Below, piece after piece: positions 59,524 to 64,000 of a DNA stretch of 64,000 nucleotides (positions are counted from its first letter, which is position 1; each line of letters begins with the position of its first letter). This DNA comes from Periplaneta americana (Eukaryota; Arthropoda; Insecta; Blattodea; Blattidae), in assembly GCF_040183065.1 (NCBI RefSeq), contig NC_091123.1, forward strand, positions 108,846,821-108,910,820. Direction: 5' to 3'. The position numbers and the translations under genes were made by a program. The notes under the pieces are model-generated. The model had not been told where the DNA came from. It was given only the letters and a program-made list of their open reading frames with translations, and made no database searches.

Positions 59524-61596
59524 GATATTTCACTCCTGTTCTTATAGCCTACTTACATGAAACCATCTGATGTTTACAAAGGGACCTAATGCTTGTGAAA
59601 AAAATGTTTTTTACTGTAAACCCAATCTCTGTAGGTATATTTGAAACTGCAGATTATGTAACAATTTTTCTGCTATGAAAACTTATTTAAAAAATACATT
59701 TTTTTGTAGGAGAAAAAATAATTACTCCAGAATGAATGTACTTAGATCAATGAATTTTGGGATAGAGTTAGGAATATCTGAAAGGCTTCTTCTGCAAATA
59801 TTACAAATTGTGACACCTCGTTCACGCATTAAAATCCAGATTTTCTCTATTTTCTTTAGGAAAAATTACCATTTTCTAAAATTCTCTTAAGTTTGAAATT
59901 CGCAGCAAATTGATCCCGGACCGCCACTGCCACTGACATCATAACTAGATCTCAGATTTTTAGGCCGTTAGAAATGCACTTTTAGGCACCTGAAATAGGC
60001 TCTAAAAATGGTCAATTACGCACTAAAAATACAAATTTAGGCACCCAAAATACAATTAAAGGTAACTCAAAATAGTTTTTCACACCTAAAATGTGTATCT
60101 ACCTACTGAAATTGCAATAACTGTAGACCCTAATAATTAATATTAGGCATTGCGATGTATTAATTATAGTTACAAGAACAGAAAAATTACTTTGGTTAGT
60201 ATATAGGTTTATTAAAATATCAAATTATATTTCATTAAGTCATTAATTATAATGGATTTGTCTTGTTCTGCAGTAGGTATTAGTGGTATTACTCTGGGCG
60301 CCTTTAGCTTTATGCCCGGAGCCATTAACATGCTAACAAGTGAGATTTTTTCTCTTGTGACACCTAAACGCCAGAAAACAATAGCTATAATTACTCTGTA
60401 ATGTTCGTTATTGATATTAGAGCTGAATTATTGAAATGCACTTGTACCGGTATTTTAAATTAAGTCTACTTCATCTGCTACTGCTACATAGTTCATTGTT
60501 TCGTTTTTATTCAGTATTTACTCACCTCTTTGCAACAATACCAGCTGAATTGTCCCATCATAGGTCAATCCCGAAACTTGTTAGATCCATTGCTTAATTA
60601 GTAAACTTTTGTTTCCTTTCTCCTTCCGCATTACACAATTTCACACAACTTAATTTAAACCTATATAAATTTAGGCTACTCAGTAAAAAGCTGTACTACG
60701 CGCTTAACTTACTATGTGTAACACTTTGCACACTATTCGACTACAGACAAGTAAGAGCCAGTTCGATTCGTGTGCTTTCTTTTCGGCTTCAGAGTCTGTA
60801 TTTTGGGAAATCCAGTTTCCTTATTACCTGCAAAAGTACTGAACAAAGCCAGCAACATTCCAGGAATTTCTTTTTTCCTACAACAAAAGTAATTGAAAGG
60901 TCTGTGATTTGATATTCAAAATTTATAGTATTGCAGCAAAAAAAAAATATATATATATAAGTTATACCCGAAATAGGCACTTTTAGGCTCTAAGGTATTA
61001 AAATAGGTCATAATGAGCAAAATGGGCATTTTAGACGCAATAAAACTTCTATCAGACGTTCATATTTTGTGTGAAACGTGAAGTTATATAAGTAATTTTA
61101 GTTTTGCTCTACAAAAAAAAATTTAAAAAAAAAGGTACTTAGCCTAAAATCCGAGTCTATTCATAAGATTTATTAATACTGATCAGTCAGCTTATTCCCT
61201 TCATTTTGGTAACAGTTATGGAGTTTGCTACAAGTGTGGAAAGGTTAGATTTCTTCCCTGAAAGAACTTAAAAATGGGTCGAAATTCAGGAGGTGGGCGT
61301 GAAATGCCAGATTATTGAGATGTAGAAAAATGACTTGAGATAATATCTAACTCTATCCCAAAATTCATTCATCTAAATAGGCCTACATTCATTCTGGAGT
61401 AATTATTTTTTTCCTACGAAAAATGTAATTTTTCATAACAGAAGAATTGTTATAGGCCTATAGGCTAATCCACAGTTTGAAAGATAGAGAGATTGGGTTT
61501 GCAGTAAAAAAAAAAAGCTTTATTTTTCACAAGTATTTGGTCCTTTTATAAACATCAGGGTATTTCACATAAGTATAAGGGCAGGAGTGAAAGATC
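59524..61596. mobile_element. Fold-back structure: 257-bp inverted arms around 1.56 kb
   Basis: Arm 59524-59780 is repeated in inverted orientation at 61340-61596 (shared words tttcactcctg, aaacccaatctct, ataattactccagaatgaatg, tgaattttgggatagagtta). The interior contains recurring ttttaggcac/ataggctct words at both sides (59955-60065 and 60960-61030) but no coding frame. It may be a long-TIR DNA transposon or two copies inserted in opposite directions. Confidence 0.75.
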
Positions 61597-61599
61597 TCT

Positions 61600-62320
61600 T
61601 CCTAAGGGATGTCCTTAAACTTCTGCTAGACCTGTATATGTATCTAGTATTGCGTAAATATCCTACATCCAATAAGGTTAACGTTCATAACAACACAGGA
61701 CAAATCCAAGACCCAGAACATGCACTCGCTGGATTAGTAGCGTGAAACGCTACCATTTATCCTCAGTAGAGGACTGTACACGAGTCATGTAGTAGAATTT
61801 AAAGCCTTAGTACAGAATTGCTGTGGAATCCGAGAAGGAATATTGATTGCCTTTACTTAACAACGCACTTAATAATCATGCGACTAGGAGTGGGTTGCCG
61901 CCATGAGCTAGGAGGGGATTTTGAAACGTTCTGAAAACTGTAGATGGACGTAGGCAACAAAGAGTAGCCGCAATATTTTATCATGGTCGATACTGAAGTG
62001 AGTCCATTACCTTGCTACGCCGTATCGACAAGTGCGAAGGTAAGGATAAAAAGCGGCTAAAGTTTACAGCTGCCCTTTACTTTGTGTTAGGTACGAAGTC
62101 TACCAAATGTCTGAAGTTTATTTTGTGAGAGGAAGTATAATGTTTAATCGTTCACAAGGAGTTTGAATTGCACAATTTCCTTTGCTAGTGAAATATAAAA
62201 TTCATGACGTTTCTTAGGTTAAAGGTAGACCTATATTGATCTTATGGTTTAAAGGGGGGAGAACAAAAATATCGTACTCCTGAGTTCGTACTTCTGTATG
62301 TAATATTATGGTGCTGGTTA
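61600..62320. other. No gene recognised
   Basis: No domain-bearing frames or repeats recognised. Confidence 0.35.
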
Positions 62321-62326
62321 CAGTTA

Positions 62327-62772
62327 CAGTAGAGCATCGATTATCCGAATATCGATCAACCGAAACATCGGTTAACCGAAAGTGTTCCAGTCGGAAAATT
62401 CAAATTTGCGCCCGCGCCACGTAAATGTCTCACTAGTGCTGTTTGCGAGATTTAGCGGCAAAAAAACGAGTCTCAGCTCTGAAGCAAAAAAAAAAAAAAA
62501 AAAAAAGACTTCTTTTCATAAACTCTAGGCCTACTTTAATAACTATTTTGAACTTGTTAAACTAGGCTAGTCAGTTCTCTGTGTAATTTGTAAGATGTGT
62601 GATACAAAATATGTACTCTATACGTACAGTTTTGTGTTTAATATCAGTGTTTGTTTCATACTACTCCTATGACACCAATACAATTTGTTTTCGTAAATGA
62701 TCGGTTATCCGAAAAATCAGTTATCCGAACATTCCCCGTCCCCAATTGTTTCGGATAATCGATGCTCTACTG
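62327..62772. mobile_element. Pogo/Tigger-like MITE, 446 bp
   Basis: Terminal inverted repeats CAGTAGAGCATCGATTATCC are flanked by TA on both sides (62325-62326 and 62773-62774). Inside, further ttatccgaa-type copies of the end motif occur near each terminus. CAGTA- ends, TA target and cgattatccgaa are typical of pogo/Tigger elements. The interior is non-coding. Confidence 0.85.
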
Positions 62773-62947
62773 TACTCCTAGATAATCAAAGGCCATGACT
62801 TGTTCTACTGCTTTTCATTGTAGCCTCTTTGAAGTTTACATCGAATTGGTCCTTTAATTATTATTCTACATTTGTATAATCTACTCATTTGTTGTTTTTG
62901 TCTCCTTTATAAGTTAAGAAGTATCATGCCTGATAATAAAGAACTAA

Positions 62948-64000
62948 GGGCCTGTACTACGATCGCCTGTTAAAGCTCCAGATTCGTATACTCCAGTTTA
63001 GCAATCTGGAAGTTAAATATTTTGTTCTGTACTACCAGCGGATTTTAACTGCAGGATTGTTATCCGGAAGATATAGTAACATTTTTATTACGTTGGCAAT
63101 GAAGTTACTGAAAATGTAGTGAAATTTATTGCGTTGGTATACCTTTCCCCGCGTATTTCATGTTTATGTTCCGTGTTTATATGGTACTATTTATTTTGAG
63201 GTTTTATTGTAAGCATTATTGTTATTATTTATTATAATACTGAAGCTCCAGCCAAGAAAATAACAGAGTGAAGAACAGAAAATTACACATACTGTATGAA
63301 GAAACTTTACATGGAAGCAAAAGGTAAGATTTTAAAGGTTATGTTTCTTTTCGAATAGTAATAATTCCTACCATATGATAGTATTTTGATTTTAATTAGT
63401 AGGCCTAAAGAGGACGGGTGCGGGTTCCAGCAAAAGTGCGTTTTTCTCCATAATCATTGTTTTATTCATGTGTAACTGCACAAGAAGTGTAGGTGGCAAT
63501 TATTTTTGTATTGTAATTAATATTAAGTGTGCTTTCAGTTTGTTGTATAGCCTACATTATTAGTGAATAGGGCCTATTTCGGTAATTTTTTAGAAATAGT
63601 GTACTTCACGGCTTCAAATCATGGGTCGAAGGCACAATAACTCGTTTAAAAAGAAAAGTTCACTGATACTGATAATAATGAATGATGTCTTTGGCCTGGG
63701 ATTTCTAACCAACATTAGTACAGCAAGGTACACTGTTCCTAGCAAATTACCAATATTTCAGTATGTAAGGCCTACGTATTTTACTGTTAGTAAATGGGCG
63801 GATATTTTGTATTAGGCCTATAATACCATTCGATCACAGATAGGGCCTAACATTATTTTTTAAAAGAACAGCATGAGGTGGAGAGACGTTTCCACTAAAA
63901 TGCAATATCAGTTGCTGCTACCAGTTAGACTATAATCACTCACTGTAATGCACATTCAACACCTCGTAAAATAACACAGAAACAGCAGATATTAAGTTTT
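62948..64000. other. No gene recognised; possible Harbinger-like left end at 62948
   Basis: agggcctgtactacgatcg at 62948 resembles a PIF/Harbinger terminus, but no partner end was found in the window. The open frame 63621-63815 has no recognised domain. Confidence 0.3.

Noticed and set aside
5282..63825. TAGGCCTA as head-to-head telomere repeats (TTAGG against CCTAA)
   Set aside because: Bases outside the TA vary freely (gTAGGCCTAc, aTAGGCCTAt), so the full telomere unit is not conserved.

Overview
This window is eukaryotic, AT-rich, repeat-dense DNA and most probably comes from an insect. The best guess is the cockroach/termite lineage (Blattodea), because the LINE 3' ends and tRNA-derived SINEs look like families I associate with those genomes; that placement is recognition from memory, not a search result. 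There is no prokaryotic gene organisation, no operon and no CRISPR array. No tRNA-like sequence here is convincing as a functional tRNA gene.

One cellular gene is clear: an NK2-class homeobox gene on the minus strand, the ortholog of ventral nervous system defective (vnd, vertebrate Nkx2.2). Three coding exons are resolved: 57260-57069, 25892-25423 and 22766-22461. Reading phases match at both junctions. The homeodomain is split by a phase-0 intron between residues 44 and 45, and the NK2-specific domain lies in the last exon. The intron before the homeodomain is about 31 kb and the next about 2.7 kb. The first exon, with the start codon and the expected TN motif, is not visible and probably lies beyond position 64000. 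A weak candidate for a nested plus-strand first exon (TATA box, short leader, signal-peptide-like start) sits near 38.6 kb in the large intron.

Nearly everything else is mobile DNA in various stages of decay. Layout: 0.4-1.8 kb small inverted-repeat elements and a LINE 3' end; 3.4-6.1 kb transposon-related fragments; 7-15 kb SINEs and a 1.1-kb polypurine tract; 17.7-18.6 kb a mariner-like element with long terminal inverted repeats; 20.1-20.7 kb a Harbinger-like MITE; 22.4-25.9 kb the two homeobox exons with LINE remnants between them; 26-28 kb two LINE remnants; 28.7-34.3 kb SINEs, microsatellites, a 217-bp tandem duplication and a deleted LINE; 35-37 kb a MITE and a TGGT-rich tract; 41.5 kb a minisatellite; 43.7-45.3 kb a 1.1-kb TIR transposon nested in a LINE; 47.6-48.3 kb a pogo/jerky-type transposase pseudogene; 49.5-51.3 kb a degenerate tandem array holding a second copy of the 1.1-kb transposon; 51.5-55.4 kb two LINE remnants; 55.8-56.4 kb a Penelope-like GIY-YIG fragment between inverted repeats; 58.4-59.4 kb a small TIR element and a mariner-type transposase remnant; 59.5-61.6 kb a fold-back structure; 62.3-62.8 kb a pogo-like MITE.

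The most unusual signal is a dispersed octamer, TAGGCCTA (about 55 by eye; under one expected at this base composition), with shorter forms TAGGCTA and TAGCCTA (about 30 more). In several pairs of duplicated sequence inside this window, one copy has plain TA where the other has TA-GGCC-TA or TA-GGC-TA. The motif therefore behaves like a recurrent 5-6 bp insertion at TA dinucleotides, resembling excision footprints of a TA-targeting transposon.
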